Shown here in pieces: positions 45,692 to 55,092 of a stretch of 64,000 nucleotides of DNA. The position numbers and the translations under genes are program-made. Each line of letters starts with the position of its first letter. Within the stretch, counting starts at the first letter, position 1. The stretch comes from Bacillus sp. HMF5848 (GTDB lineage Bacteria; Bacillota; Bacilli; Bacillales; HMF5848). Under the pieces are notes generated by a model, which did no database searches, was not told the DNA's origin, and was given only the letters and a program-made list of their open reading frames with translations. The stretch covers positions 2,824,530 to 2,888,529 of the forward strand of contig NZ_RWIV01000001.1 in the NCBI RefSeq assembly GCF_003944835.1, read 5' to 3'.

Positions 45692-46110
45692 CTGTTAAGA
45701 GCCCCCAATCATAATTATCCAACTAAATTATGACAGTATAATATTAACGTGTTGTAAATTCTAAGATAATTATTTGTTAAGAGTTTCACATGTTGTTTCT
45801 TTTAGTTGTGATAATTTTTTTTGTTTAGTTTTTCTTTTATACTTAGCGGTTGCCACATTAGGTGCCGTAGCAGCCTCCAGTTATGGAGCACTCTTCCCCC
45901 TGTACTCGCAGGACGTTAATTTCCCACCAAACCTACCCTCGACGTAGGAAATAAATTAGGCATTTCCTAGAAGTCTCATTTTTCGCCTCGAAAATCTATG
46001 GAACTCTTTTAAACTCAACATTCAAATAACAAAGCGATGAGAAAAAAGACTATTTAATAGAATTGCTACATATAATCTAGTAATTAATCTTTTTTTGAGA
46101 GGGTTGCTAT
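45692..46110. other. Intergenic region upstream of the chemoreceptor and yqfZ
   Basis: About 420 bases between divergent genes. It holds AT-rich probable promoter sequence next to each gene and the structured repeat D in the middle. No coding frame is convincing. Confidence 0.4.
45848..45982. repeat. Structured intergenic repeat D
   Basis: About 135 bases, more GC-rich than the flanks, with hairpins CTCC/GGAG (45878-45891) and TAGGAAA/TTTCCTA (45956-45980). The text GCCGTAGCAGCCTCCAGTTA and CTGTACTCGCAGGACGTTAA looks like a dispersed non-coding element. It differs in sequence from repeats A, B and C. Confidence 0.45.
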
Positions 46111-46467
46111 ATGAAAAAGCTACTATTTGTTCTCATTTCTCTCTTTTTGGCATGGGTAATTTATGTTGATCTTTCAAAAGGAACAATTCCTTTGACACCT
46201 CTTCTTACCACAAATTCACCACCACAAACATCTGAAATGAGGGATGATCAAGGTATGGATATTGATGCCTCAAATACTGATAACACTTATAAAGCCGTGC
46301 ATGTTCAAAGTGGAGATACTGTGCTAACAATCGTTGAAAGATTACATGATGAACAACTTCCTATTAGTATTCAACAAGTTATCGAAGATTTTGAAAATCT
46401 AAATCCAGGTGTACAAGCTAACAACATCCAAACTAATAAAACATATTACTTCCCGTTATATCAATAA
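46111..46467 (+). CDS. yqfZ: YqfZ, membrane-anchored protein with LysM-like domain
   Basis: A 118-residue protein with an N-terminal membrane helix or signal (about residues 3-20), a polar linker and a C-terminal LysM-like domain (HVQSGDTVLTIVERLHDE and VQANNIQTNKTYYFPLY). It is similar to B. subtilis YqfZ, which also lies upstream of ispG. ATG 46111 follows GAGAGGG. It probably binds peptidoglycan at the outer face of the membrane. A separate promoter in front of ispG suggests the two genes are not obligately co-expressed. Confidence 0.83.
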   Translation: MKKLLFVLISLFLAWVIYVDLSKGTIPLTPLLTTNSPPQTSEMRDDQGMDIDASNTDNTYKAVHVQSGDTVLTIVERLHDEQLPISIQQVIEDFENLNPGVQANNIQTNKTYYFPLYQ

Positions 46468-46511
46468 ATATAAGAAAAATAGTGTTACACTTATATTGAC
46501 ATACTGAAATC

Positions 46512-46540
46512 TTGTCAACCTCGCCTAAGCACTGTAAAAT
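46512..46540 (+). promoter_or_regulatory. Candidate ispG promoter with overlapping inverted repeat
   Basis: TTGTCA (46512-46517) and TAAAAT (46535-46540) are 17 bases apart. The -35 overlaps one arm of TTGACA-N11-TGTCAA (46496-46518), a possible operator. Confidence 0.55.
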
Positions 46541-46592
46541 GAAATAGTATTACTGGCTAATGGCCAATTTCTTCAAAAGGAGCGATATACGC

Positions 46593-47690
46593 GTGGGTGA
46601 ACTAATACACCGTACAAAAACCCGTCCTGTTAAGGTTGGTCCATTAACAATTGGCGGAAATGATCAAGTTGTTATTCAAAGTATGACCACAACAAAAACA
46701 CATGATGTTGAAGCAACTGTTGCTGAAATAAAACGTCTAGAGGAAGCTGGCTGCCAGGTTGTTCGTATCGCTTGTCCGGATGAGAGAGCTGCTAATGCTA
46801 TCCCGGAAATCAAAAAACGGATTAATATCCCGCTCGTAGCTGATATTCATTTCGATTATAAGCTGGCATTAAAAGCTATTGAGGGTGGGATTGATAAAAT
46901 AAGAATTAATCCTGGTAATATTGGACGAAAAGAAAAAGTGGAAGCTGTTGTAAATGCAGCAAAAGCAAAAGGCATTCCTATCCGTATAGGTGTAAATGCA
47001 GGATCTCTTGAAAAACGTATTCTAGAGAAGTATGGCTATCCTACTGCTGATGGAATGGTCGAAAGTGCATTGCATCATATTAAGATTCTTGAGGATTTAG
47101 ATTTTCACGATATTATCGTATCGCTAAAAGCTTCAGATGTTAATTTAGCTATTGAAGCTTATGAAAAAGCGGCTCAAGCTTTTGATTATCCTTTACACTT
47201 AGGTATTACAGAGTCTGGCACACTGTTTGCTGGTACAGTAAAAAGTGCCGCTGGTTTAGGTGCAATATTAAGTAAGGGAATCGGGAACACAGTTCGTATT
47301 TCATTAAGCGCGGATCCAGTAGAAGAAGTGAAGGTTGCCCGCGAATTGCTAAAATCATTTGGTTTAGCGGCTAATGCTGCCACATTAATTTCATGTCCAA
47401 CGTGTGGTAGAATTGAAATTGATTTAATAAAGATCGCAAATGAAGTAGAAGAGTACATTCAAAATATTAAAGCGCCAATTAAAGTTGCTGTATTAGGTTG
47501 TGCTGTTAACGGACCAGGTGAGGCACGAGAAGCTGATATCGGAATAGCTGGTGCTCGTGGCGAAGGTCTCCTGTTCAGACATGGAGAGATTGTAAGAAAA
47601 GTACCAGAAGCTACGATGGTAGAGGAATTAAAGAAAGAAATAGATAAAATAGCAAAAGAATATCACGAAAAAAACCCAACAACTGTGTAA
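46593..47690 (+). CDS. ispG: 4-hydroxy-3-methylbut-2-en-1-yl diphosphate synthase IspG
   Basis: A 365-residue iron-sulfur enzyme of the MEP isoprenoid pathway. It reductively converts the cyclic diphosphate MEcPP to HMBPP, the substrate of IspH encoded further right. The cluster cysteines are the two in [10 protein letters not shown] and the one in [12 protein letters not shown], with a Glu completing the site; the barrel domain contains [21 protein letters not shown] 46593 is chosen since AAAAGGAG lies 9 bases upstream and the protein then starts like its homologs; ATG 46560 is in frame but lies before the ribosome binding site. Confidence 0.96.
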   Translation: MGELIHRTKTRPVKVGPLTIGGNDQVVIQSMTTTKTHDVEATVAEIKRLEEAGCQVVRIACPDERAANAIPEIKKRINIPLVADIHFDYKLALKAIEGGIDKIRINPGNIGRKEKVEAVVNAAKAKGIPIRIGVNAGSLEKRILEKYGYPTADGMVESALHHIKILEDLDFHDIIVSLKASDVNLAIEAYEKAAQAFDYPLHLGITESGTLFAGTVKSAAGLGAILSKGIGNTVRISLSADPVEEVKVARELLKSFGLAANAATLISCPTCGRIEIDLIKIANEVEEYIQNIKAPIKVAVLGCAVNGPGEAREADIGIAGARGEGLLFRHGEIVRKVPEATMVEELKKEIDKIAKEYHEKNPTTV

Positions 47691-47715
47691 GTTAATTTTT
47701 AATTTCAGTAATTAA

Positions 47716-47756
47716 CCGTAAAGAAGCTTGGCAAATTTGCCAAGCTTCTTTTACAT
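47716..47756. terminator. Convergent terminator between ispG and yqfX
   Basis: AAGAAGCTTGGCAAA and TTTGCCAAGCTTCTT form a perfect stem at 47721-47750, extended by GTAAA/TTTTAC. It serves both strands. Confidence 0.9.
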
Positions 47757-47757
47757 T

Positions 47758-48177
47758 TTAAACAAATGGAAATAAAAATAGTGAGATGATAAGGGACAAA
47801 GCCCCTAGTCCAATTGACCATGCTCCCAAGGAAGTTGCACCTCGACGTCTTGCAATGAATCCTAGAACAATTCCTGCCCCCCCCATTAAAACAGGAAACG
47901 CAAATAAGGATATAATTGAAAGCGCCAAAGCTAACCAACCCATAGTCCTACCAGTCTGTACTTGATTATCATCAGAAGTCCTACTCATAACATCCGGGCG
48001 AACCGGTACTGCAATTTCAGCAGCGGTTTCCTCATAATAGTCATTTGTAGGTGCTTGGTTATGCGATTGACTTGTTGTTGCGTTCACATCGATGTTTTCA
48101 TCAAGAGCAACGGTATCCTCTGATAAATTGGATACTGTTGTTATTTCATCTTTGTTAGTTTCATCAATAGCCAACAT
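47758..48177 (-). CDS. yqfX: YqfX, C-terminal membrane-hairpin protein
   Basis: A 139-residue protein. An acidic, Thr/Asn-rich, probably disordered N-terminal half (about 75 residues) is followed by two or three membrane segments with RTMGWLALALSIISLF and GIVLGFIARRRGATSLGAWSIGLG, a pattern similar to small membrane domains such as DUF4190. Its place between ispG and zur matches B. subtilis yqfX. ATG 48177 has GCGAGGG upstream. Function unknown. Confidence 0.8.
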   Translation of the reverse strand: MLAIDETNKDEITTVSNLSEDTVALDENIDVNATTSQSHNQAPTNDYYEETAAEIAVPVRPDVMSRTSDDNQVQTGRTMGWLALALSIISLFAFPVLMGGAGIVLGFIARRRGATSLGAWSIGLGALSLIISLFLFPFV

Positions 48178-48252
48178 ACATCCCTCGCTTTCTTTGATGG
48201 GAGCATTAGTTAGTATGAAGCAAAGTAACTAAATTATAGTTGGAAATTCCTA

Positions 48253-48684
48253 CTAGTGATTCGAATTAAGCGCAGGCTGACATTCTGGGCACTTACCGTA
48301 CACCTCGTATTTGTGGCCAGTCACTTCATAACCTGATAAAACTTCCGGCATACTGGATAATGGACAAGATTCAATTTCCTTAGTTTTCCCACAATCTAAG
48401 CAAATGAAATGATGATGGTGATGTTTAATATCACAAACAAATCGAAAATGCTTTTCACCAGAAAGTTCGGTTTCTTCTAGTACTCCAAGTTCAGCAAATA
48501 ATGAAACATTTCTATATATCGTATCAAAGCTTAATCCAGGATACTTGTCCTTCATTCCTTCTAAAACATCTTTTGCTGTTAAGTACTTGTTATTATATGC
48601 AAAAATATTTAACATATCTTCACGTTTGTCGGTACATTTGTATCCTTTATCTTTCAACAACTTCATTGCTTCTTCAACGTTCAC
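48253..48684 (-). CDS. zur: Zinc uptake regulator Zur (Fur family)
   Basis: A 143-residue Fur-family repressor. The winged helix carries [20 protein letters not shown]; the metal-sensing region has [15 protein letters not shown], and the structural zinc site uses two CxxC pairs (CLDC and CPEC). Homology to YqfV and linkage to znuC-znuB identify it as Zur rather than Fur or PerR. The start is GTG 48684 with AGGAAGG upstream, four bases after the znuB stop. With zinc it would bind the operator before znuC and shut off the operon. Confidence 0.92.
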   Translation of the reverse strand: MNVEEAMKLLKDKGYKCTDKREDMLNIFAYNNKYLTAKDVLEGMKDKYPGLSFDTIYRNVSLFAELGVLEETELSGEKHFRFVCDIKHHHHHFICLDCGKTKEIESCPLSSMPEVLSGYEVTGHKYEVYGKCPECQPALNSNH

Positions 48685-48687
48685 GGA

Positions 48688-49518
48688 TTACCTTCCTTTC
48701 TTAAAGTGTTGCCAACCAACTGTTATTAGTAAGATGAGAACGGATATTATAACAATTGTTCCTCCAGGTGCCAAATTAAGATAATAAGCCAATACTAAAC
48801 CGCCAATAACAGCTATTTCTCCAAATAAGATTGATAAAGAGATCGTCTCTTTAAAGCCGTTTGCAATTCGAATACTAGCCGCTACAGGTAAGGTCATAAG
48901 TGATGAAACTAATAAAATCCCTACAATTCTCATGGAGGCTGCTATTACTAAAGCAACGAGAAGCATAAAAATAAAATGAATCCATCTACTACTAATTCCT
49001 GCGACTTCTGCGTGTTCTTCATCAAAGGACAGAACAAACAACTCTTTATAAAACAAGAAAACAACAGCAAACACTAAACAAGTAATAACAGCAATCGTAG
49101 TTAAATCCACTCGACTAACTGCACTGACACTTCCGAACAAGTATGAGAATAAGTCAGTATTGAACCCATCTGCTAACGAAATAAAAATAACACCAATACC
49201 TATACCACTTGACATCATAATTGGGATTGCTAATTCTTGATAATGTCTATACACTTTACGTAATCGTTCAATTAGTAATGAACCTGATACGGAAAACACC
49301 ATACCTATATATAAAGGAGGAATGAACGGACCTAATTTCTTTTCAATAAATAGTCCTGCAGCTATTCCGGCTAGTGTAATGTGACTTAATGCATCTGCGA
49401 TTAAGGAAAGGCGTCTTACTACTATAAAAACTCCGAGCAGAGGCGCCACTAATCCTATAAGAACTCCTGCTAAAAATGCGTTTTGTAAAAATTCATACTG
49501 CCATATTGCTTGTAGCAT
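48688..49518 (-). CDS. znuB: Zinc ABC transporter permease ZnuB
   Basis: A 276-residue ABC-3 type metal permease with seven or eight membrane segments. VVRRLSLIADALSHITLAGIAAG near residue 35 and GILLVSSLMTLPVAASI near residue 200 are typical. ATG 49518 has GGAGAGAG upstream. It lies between znuC and zur, which assigns it to zinc rather than manganese. No binding protein gene (znuA) is nearby, so that component must be encoded elsewhere. Confidence 0.92.
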   Translation of the reverse strand: MLQAIWQYEFLQNAFLAGVLIGLVAPLLGVFIVVRRLSLIADALSHITLAGIAAGLFIEKKLGPFIPPLYIGMVFSVSGSLLIERLRKVYRHYQELAIPIMMSSGIGIGVIFISLADGFNTDLFSYLFGSVSAVSRVDLTTIAVITCLVFAVVFLFYKELFVLSFDEEHAEVAGISSRWIHFIFMLLVALVIAASMRIVGILLVSSLMTLPVAASIRIANGFKETISLSILFGEIAVIGGLVLAYYLNLAPGGTIVIISVLILLITVGWQHFKKGR

Positions 49519-49530
49519 ACATACTCTCTC

Positions 49531-50295
49531 CTAGTGCACATGATCATGCTTTATTACTTGAAGATTGTGCCCATAAAAAGCTGACACATCATGATCTTGT
49601 AATGCTTCAAATTCTTCCGTATTCCCGTGAAAATGCAGATGCTTATTCATACACGCTACATGGGTAACATATTTTGAAACAGTCCCCACTTCGTGCGTAA
49701 CCATTAATAAAGTTATATTTAACGACTGATTTAAGTACGCCAGTAGATCGTAAAATTTTTGTGAGTGCTCTGCATCAATACCTACTGTGGGCTCATCCAA
49801 AATAAGAAGACTCGGGTTACTGACAATGGCTCTTGCTATAAACACTCTTTGCTGCTGTCCACCTGATAGTTCTCCAATATTTCGGTTGTTAAACTCAACC
49901 ATGTTAACACTTTCTAAAGCCTTGTAAACTTGCTTCTCATCTTCCTTCGTAAAAAAAGAAAATAAACCTTTTTTTGATACTAATCCACTTCGGACAACTT
50001 CAAATACAGTTGCTGGAAAGCCTGAATTAAAACTATTTGCCTTTTGTGATACATAACCAACTTTGTACCAATTTTTAAACTTGTTAATATCTTCACCGAA
50101 CAACGTAATATTTCCTTGCTGCGGCTGAAGAAGGCGAAGAATAGATTTAATAAGTGTGGATTTACCAGAACCATTAGGACCAACTAATGCTAAAAAAGAC
50201 CCCTCCGGTATAGATAGGTCTATGTTATCTAACACTAATTCCTTATCATAGCGATAATATAGATTTGAAATTTCTAACACATTATGTTTGATCAT
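49531..50295 (-). CDS. znuC: Zinc ABC transporter ATP-binding protein ZnuC
   Basis: A 254-residue ABC ATPase. Walker A GPNGSGKST near residue 40, signature [15 protein letters not shown], Walker B LLILDEPTVGID and switch His in LMVTHEVGTVS. The His-rich C terminus (IKHDHVH) is common in zinc transporter ATPases. ATG 50295 follows AAAGGTG on the minus strand. It is the first gene of the znuC-znuB-zur operon, with a Zur-box-like site about 20 bases upstream. Confidence 0.92.
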   Translation of the reverse strand: MIKHNVLEISNLYYRYDKELVLDNIDLSIPEGSFLALVGPNGSGKSTLIKSILRLLQPQQGNITLFGEDINKFKNWYKVGYVSQKANSFNSGFPATVFEVVRSGLVSKKGLFSFFTKEDEKQVYKALESVNMVEFNNRNIGELSGGQQQRVFIARAIVSNPSLLILDEPTVGIDAEHSQKFYDLLAYLNQSLNITLLMVTHEVGTVSKYVTHVACMNKHLHFHGNTEEFEALQDHDVSAFYGHNLQVIKHDHVH

Positions 50296-50310
50296 TTTAT
50301 AGTCACCTTT

Positions 50311-50329
50311 TTAAGAATGATTACGATTT
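50311..50329 (-). promoter_or_regulatory. Candidate Zur box upstream of znuC
   Basis: The minus strand reads AAATCGTAATCATTCTTAA. The left arm matches the B. subtilis Zur consensus AAATCGTAAT exactly; the right arm keeps only ATT. Location immediately before a znu operon supports it. Confidence 0.65.
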
Positions 50330-50361
50330 ACTACCGTAGTATAGCGTAATTATGTAATCTT

Positions 50362-50403
50362 GTAAAGAAGAACAGCTATTCACCATATTAGTGAATAGCT
50401 GAC
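50362..50403 (-). terminator. Terminator at the end of yqfU
   Basis: AGCTATTCAC and GTGAATAGCT pair at 50374-50400; the yqfU stop lies within the loop region. The minus strand continues GTTCTTCTTTAC. Confidence 0.65.
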
Positions 50404-51269
50404 TTAAACTTTGCTCCTTTTGTTTCGTGAGTATTCATAATTGTAATAAAGGCATTAGGGTCCACATCATGCACAACAGCTTTTAATTTAGTTACCTCTA
50501 ATCTCGTGACTACCGCATATATAACTTCTTTTTGTTCATCAGTGTAGCCACCTTTACCAATTAGTTTCGTTGTGCCTCTGCCTAAACGACTTAAAATCGC
50601 GTCCGATACTTCTTCATAATAGTCTGATACAATAATAGCGGCTTTCGTTTCATCCAGCCCCTGAATAACCGTGTCAATCGTTTTAAAAGCAATGTAATAC
50701 GCCATCACTGAATACATAGCTTGTTCCGGACCAAAAACAAAGGCTGCCACACCAAAAATAAAGATATTAAAAAACATTACAAATTCCCCAACAGAGAAAG
50801 GTAGCCGCTTTGTAAGTATAATTCCCAGTATTTCTGTTCCATCCATTGAGCCACCATTACGAATTACAAGTCCAACACCAACACCTAATATGAGGCCTCC
50901 AAAGACAGTTGCTAAAATGGGTTGATTCGTAAACGGATGAAAATTATGAAGCAATCTTTCAAATATTGCCAATGCCACAATAGCAAATATTGAAGAAATC
51001 ATAAACGTTTTTCCTATTTGCTTATAGCCTGAATACATGAATGGAAGGTTCAACGCCACCACTAATGTAGCAAAATTTATAAACGAGAGACTCTCTGGAG
51101 TTATGTAATCAAGAATAAGAGATATACCAATAATCCCACCGTCAATAATTTTATTAGGTATCAAAAATAGTTCAATAGACATGGCTGCTAAAAAAGAGCC
51201 AAATAAAATAAAGAAAAGTCTCATTATAAAATGTAATAAAGATTCTCTTTTATGTTGTTTCGCTACCAT
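50388..51269 (-). CDS. yqfU: YitT/DUF2179 family membrane protein YqfU
   Basis: A 293-residue protein with five or six membrane segments in the first 200 residues and a C-terminal cytosolic DUF2179 domain ([24 protein letters not shown]). The text [12 protein letters not shown] and [12 protein letters not shown] are hallmarks of the YitT family. B. subtilis YqfU lies in the same place beside yqfT. ATG 51269 has GGGGGAC upstream. Transport is likely but the substrate is unknown. Confidence 0.88.
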   Translation of the reverse strand: MVAKQHKRESLLHFIMRLFFILFGSFLAAMSIELFLIPNKIIDGGIIGISLILDYITPESLSFINFATLVVALNLPFMYSGYKQIGKTFMISSIFAIVALAIFERLLHNFHPFTNQPILATVFGGLILGVGVGLVIRNGGSMDGTEILGIILTKRLPFSVGEFVMFFNIFIFGVAAFVFGPEQAMYSVMAYYIAFKTIDTVIQGLDETKAAIIVSDYYEEVSDAILSRLGRGTTKLIGKGGYTDEQKEVIYAVVTRLEVTKLKAVVHDVDPNAFITIMNTHETKGAKFKSAIH

Positions 51270-51394
51270 ATTGTCCCCCTGTTGATTTTATATTTATTTT
51301 ATATTATACATGAAGTTCCCTTCATGCACCCCCTATGCTATGCACACTTTTCTACTATTCCCCATAAATTAAACTTAGGGGAGGAATGTAAAAT

Positions 51395-51652
51395 ATGAAC
51401 GTACTTCATCAAATGGTCATTCAGAAGATTAAAGCAACAACACCTGAAGAGCTAATCACGTATGCTAAGCAGTATGATATAACACTTAGCATGCAACAAG
51501 CTAAAAAAGTAGTAAAATTAATTAAGCAAACAAACCCTGAGGATATTTATGATAATACTAAAAGACGAAAGTTATTAAAAAAAATAGCCGTTATTACAAA
51601 TATAAAGGTAGCTAAACAATTAAATGAAATGTTTAATAAATATTTAAAATAA
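51395..51652 (+). CDS. yqfT: DUF2624 family protein YqfT
   Basis: An 85-residue basic, helical protein of the DUF2624 family. ITYAKQYDITLSMQQAKKVVKLIK and NEMFNKYLK are recognisable. ATG 51395 has GGGGAGG upstream. It is divergent from yqfU and ends in a clear terminator. Abundant Lys and a helix-rich pattern could suit nucleic-acid binding, but that is a guess. Function unknown. Confidence 0.85.
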   Translation: MNVLHQMVIQKIKATTPEELITYAKQYDITLSMQQAKKVVKLIKQTNPEDIYDNTKRRKLLKKIAVITNIKVAKQLNEMFNKYLK

Positions 51653-51688
51653 AAGGCTGTTGAAGCATTCTCCAACGGCCTTTTTATA
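51650..51688 (+). terminator. Terminator of yqfT
   Basis: AAGGCTGTTG and CAACGGCCTT pair at 51653-51682 with wobble, then TTTTTAT. The stem begins right at the stop codon. Confidence 0.8.
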
Positions 51689-51788
51689 TGTGTACTTAAT
51701 AACGGATGATCGAGACACTTAGGATACACCTTAGTATTTCACTAATATATTTTGCGTTTGATGTATATTTATCGAATACGAACTAGCT

Positions 51789-52682
51789 CTATTGGTTTAG
51801 TATTTTCTCCAAATTATTTTCATCAAAGTTTTGTTCTTTTAACATCGCAATTTCAAACTTATATGGAGGCTTTTTATCTTTCTTATCTTCTCCTACATAT
51901 GGTGTTTCTAATATTTTAGGAACATCTGAGAGCTGTGGATGATGAACTATATAATTTAATGCCTTAAAACCTATTTTACCAAATCCAATATTTTCATGAC
52001 GGTCTTTATGACTACCTCGTTCGTTTTTACTATCATTTATGTGAAGCACTTTAATCCGGTCAATGCCCACAATTTTATCGAATTCATTAAGAACTCCATC
52101 AAAGTCATCAACAATGTTGTAGCCTGCGTCATGAGTATGGCAAGTATCAAAGCATACTGACAACTTTTCATTGAATTTCACTCCGTCAATAATTCGCGCA
52201 ATCTCCTCAAAGCTTCTACCACACTCAGACCCTTTACCAGCCATAGTCTCGAGTGCAATTTGAACAACCTGGTCTGCCTCTAGCACTTCATTTATTCCTT
52301 CAATTATCTTTTTAATTCCTTCCTCAGCCCCTGCTCCTACATGAGCACCTGGGTGTAACACTATTTGCTTTGCACCGAGGGCATTCGTACGTTTAATTTC
52401 TTCACGAAGAAAGTTAACTCCAAGTTCATACGTACTCGGATTTTGTGTATTACCAATGTTAATGATATACGGTGCATGAACAACAATGTCCGTAATGCCA
52501 TGTTCTTTCATATGAGCTTGTCCTTCATCAATCATAAGGTCTTCTATTTTTTTTCGACGTGTATTTTGCGGAGCACCAGTATATATCATAAATGTTGTGG
52601 CACCATATGAGACTGCCTCTTCACTCGCAGCTAACAACATTTTTTTACCGCTCATCGATACATGTGATCCAATTTTCAACAT
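51789..52682 (-). CDS. nfo: Endonuclease IV (Nfo), AP endonuclease
   Basis: A 297-residue apurinic/apyrimidinic endonuclease, identical in length to B. subtilis Nfo (YqfS). The trinuclear zinc ligands are in [57 protein letters not shown] and ILETPY. ATG 52682 is chosen since GGAGGTATACGT lies directly upstream; the frame extends to 52715. It repairs abasic sites and is made in the forespore in B. subtilis. It lies downstream of cshB. Confidence 0.96.
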   Translation of the reverse strand: MLKIGSHVSMSGKKMLLAASEEAVSYGATTFMIYTGAPQNTRRKKIEDLMIDEGQAHMKEHGITDIVVHAPYIINIGNTQNPSTYELGVNFLREEIKRTNALGAKQIVLHPGAHVGAGAEEGIKKIIEGINEVLEADQVVQIALETMAGKGSECGRSFEEIARIIDGVKFNEKLSVCFDTCHTHDAGYNIVDDFDGVLNEFDKIVGIDRIKVLHINDSKNERGSHKDRHENIGFGKIGFKALNYIVHHPQLSDVPKILETPYVGEDKKDKKPPYKFEIAMLKEQNFDENNLEKILNQ

Positions 52683-52755
52683 ACGTATACCTCCATTCTC
52701 CCTTTCATGTTTCATATGTTACCATACAGTTTCACTTTTCGACAAAACATACCTC

Positions 52756-54060
52756 TTACTTTTTACCACGATTAGAAGCGGCTCTACGTCTTTTTTTGTT
52801 TAACTTCTCTACCTCGCGCTGCATCTTTTTCTTATAGCCCGGCTTCACCTTCTTAGGCCGTTTCACAAGATTTTTTGCAACTTGGTCGACTTGTTCCGTT
52901 TTCTTTCGTTTCGACCGCTTATTGAATTCACCAAGGTCCTTCCATTCACCGTTTATTAAATCAGTATGGCTAAATGTTATACCCATTTTTTCCAGTTGCA
53001 CAATAGCATCTTCGTCTGCTGGTTCATATACAGTCGTCGCAACACCCGACATACTTGCTCTTCCTGTTCTACCAGTGCGGTGAATATAGAAGTTTAAATC
53101 TGTTGGCAGCTCATAATTTATAACGTGGCTGACCCCTTCAATATCAATTCCTCGTGCAGCTAAATCACTTGCAACAACGTATTGAAACTCTAACTCATTT
53201 ACTTGTTTAATGACACGCTTCCGCTCACGTGGAGGCAAATCTCCATGGATTAATCCTACTTTTAAACCCTGTTCCGTCAAAGCATCCGCTACTTCGTTCG
53301 CTTTTTGCTTCGTATTTGTAAAGACAATTGCCAAATATGGATTGTATGCATTTAACAAATTGAATAATAACTTCGTTTTATTTCTCGTGCGCAATGGTAC
53401 TAATACGTGCTCAATATTTAAAGCAGATTTTTGATTAGGTTGAATGTGTACATATGTCGGATTCTCCATATATTTCTTTAAGAACGGACGTAGTTTTTCT
53501 GGAATCGTAGCTGAGAAAACGAGCATCTGAAGATCTTTTGGCATACGAGCAGCAATTTTATCCACTGTTTCAATGAAACCAAGATCAAACATTAAATCTG
53601 CTTCATCAACAACTAATGTCGTTGCCGTGTGTACATGTAATGCTTGCTCAACAGCCATGTCGTTAATTCTACCCGGTGTACCTATTGCTATATGTGGCTG
53701 TTTTTTAAGTTTATCAATAGTCTTTAAACGATCTGTTCCACCGACAAATAGTCGCACATCAATAGGTGCTTCCGAAAAAGCTGCTATCTTTTCAGCAACT
53801 GTAAAAATTTGCTGTGCCAACTCCCGGGTTGGGGCTGTGATGACAGCTTGTACCTCTTGTCGCTCTGGCTTCAGCTTTTCAAAAATTGGTAGCAAAAATG
53901 CATGCGTCTTACCTGTTCCTGTTTGTGACTGGCCTACAGCACTCTCCCCGTTTAAAGCAATTGGAATAATTTTTTCTTGAATCTCAGTTGGCTGCTTGAA
54001 GGCGAATGACTCAGTAGCTTCTTGTATATAAGATTTTAATTTGAATGATGTAAATGACAT
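52756..54060 (-). CDS. cshB: DEAD-box RNA helicase CshB
   Basis: A 434-residue DEAD-box helicase. Q motif (FKQPTEIQ) near residue 21, motif I SQTGTGKT near residue 45, DEAD box VVDEADLMFD, motif III FSATIP, and motif VI HRTGRTGRA. The C-terminal 70 residues are very basic (KRSKRKKTEQ, KKRRRAASNRGKK), suited to RNA binding. ATG 54060 has GAGGAG upstream. B. subtilis CshB (YqfR) is a cold-shock RNA helicase in the same place upstream of nfo. Confidence 0.95.
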   Translation of the reverse strand: MSFTSFKLKSYIQEATESFAFKQPTEIQEKIIPIALNGESAVGQSQTGTGKTHAFLLPIFEKLKPERQEVQAVITAPTRELAQQIFTVAEKIAAFSEAPIDVRLFVGGTDRLKTIDKLKKQPHIAIGTPGRINDMAVEQALHVHTATTLVVDEADLMFDLGFIETVDKIAARMPKDLQMLVFSATIPEKLRPFLKKYMENPTYVHIQPNQKSALNIEHVLVPLRTRNKTKLLFNLLNAYNPYLAIVFTNTKQKANEVADALTEQGLKVGLIHGDLPPRERKRVIKQVNELEFQYVVASDLAARGIDIEGVSHVINYELPTDLNFYIHRTGRTGRASMSGVATTVYEPADEDAIVQLEKMGITFSHTDLINGEWKDLGEFNKRSKRKKTEQVDQVAKNLVKRPKKVKPGYKKKMQREVEKLNKKRRRAASNRGKK

Positions 54061-54325
54061 TTTTTTAACTCCTCACAAATTTTACTAATACTTTCCCACA
54101 TTTCATGTATTTTCATCCTTACCCATTATAACGAAGTCAACTCTATTGTGCTAGCTAGTATACATGAGAAACCATTAGGATTAACAAATATTCGACACAA
54201 ATATGTTATGTTTTTACGCCTCATGCCTAACTTTTTAACACATAACATTTTCATTCAATTTGGCATACATTAATTACGACTACAAAACTAACTTCTATAT
54301 TAGATGTTTAGAGGAGGGAAGACAT

Positions 54326-54955
54326 ATGTTTCAAGGACGTCCAATGCCACCAATGAATTCGCAAGGCTTTGGTCAGTTTCCGATGCGTGCCGGTATGCAA
54401 GCAGGAATGGGACAAATGGGGCAAATGGGACAACAACGTGGCTTAGGAGGGATTTTATCAAGGATACTCGGAAAAAATCCAGCTAATACTGCAAATCAAA
54501 TGGCATCATTCCCTGGGCAATCAGGGTCAATGAGAGGTTTTGGATCACTTATGCAAGGTATGCAAGGAGTGGGGAACTCAGCAAATACGTTACAACAGTT
54601 AGGAAACCCATCCACTCTTCAAGGACTAACAAACCCTACTAACATTAGTCAAATGCTTGGAAACGTACAAAAGGCACTAGCAACTGCTGAAAAGGTTGGT
54701 CCAATGGTGCAGCAATACGGTCCACTTGTGAGAAATATACCTGCCATGTGGAAAATATATCGTGAGTTAAAAAGTCCCGATGATAGCGATTCAGAAAAAA
54801 CAACGGAAGTCGTTTCTGATGATCGTGATTTGCCGACAGGAAAAAAGAAAAAGGTTAAAACAAATGCTGAGAAGAAGAATGAAACTTCTAGAAAAGAGGA
54901 AGAGCTTACCTCTCCTAACGAAAAAGGCATCTCTAAGCCTAAATTATATGTGTAA
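54326..54955 (+). CDS. yqfQ: YqfQ/VrrA-like Gly-Met-Gln-rich protein
   Basis: A 209-residue low-complexity protein. The first 100 residues are rich in Gly, Met and Gln, with a short repeat MGQMGQMGQQ at about residues 28-37; a middle region has helical text (TNISQMLGNVQKALATAEKVGPMVQQYGPLVRNIPAMWKIYREL) and the C-terminal 50 residues are charged (KKKKVKTNAEKKNE). It matches YqfQ, the family that includes the B. anthracis vrrA VNTR gene. ATG 54326 follows GAGGAGGG; the frame extends upstream to 54260. Possibly a spore-coat-associated protein; function unknown. Confidence 0.78.
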   Translation: MFQGRPMPPMNSQGFGQFPMRAGMQAGMGQMGQMGQQRGLGGILSRILGKNPANTANQMASFPGQSGSMRGFGSLMQGMQGVGNSANTLQQLGNPSTLQGLTNPTNISQMLGNVQKALATAEKVGPMVQQYGPLVRNIPAMWKIYRELKSPDDSDSEKTTEVVSDDRDLPTGKKKKVKTNAEKKNETSRKEEELTSPNEKGISKPKLYV

Positions 54956-55008
54956 GTCTATTTACAATATAAAGACACAGTAAAATATGTTTTTGACCCA
55001 TTAGGTTT

Positions 55009-55037
55009 TTGTATAATTGTCCTTAGTAGGCTATAAT
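55009..55037 (+). promoter_or_regulatory. Candidate ispH promoter
   Basis: TATAAT at 55032-55037 (a second overlaps at 55037-55042), with TTGTAT 17 bases upstream. The -35 is weak. It is 56 bases before the ispH start. Confidence 0.45.
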
Positions 55038-55092
55038 ATAATGAGGTTAGAAGATTCATAAGTAGCCATGAACCTACTAAAGGAGGAAGTTT

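Noticed and set aside
54649-54930. Minus-strand 93-codon frame opposite yqfQ
   Set aside because: Its Phe/Ser-rich text is the complement of Lys/Glu-rich codons in yqfQ; no independent support.
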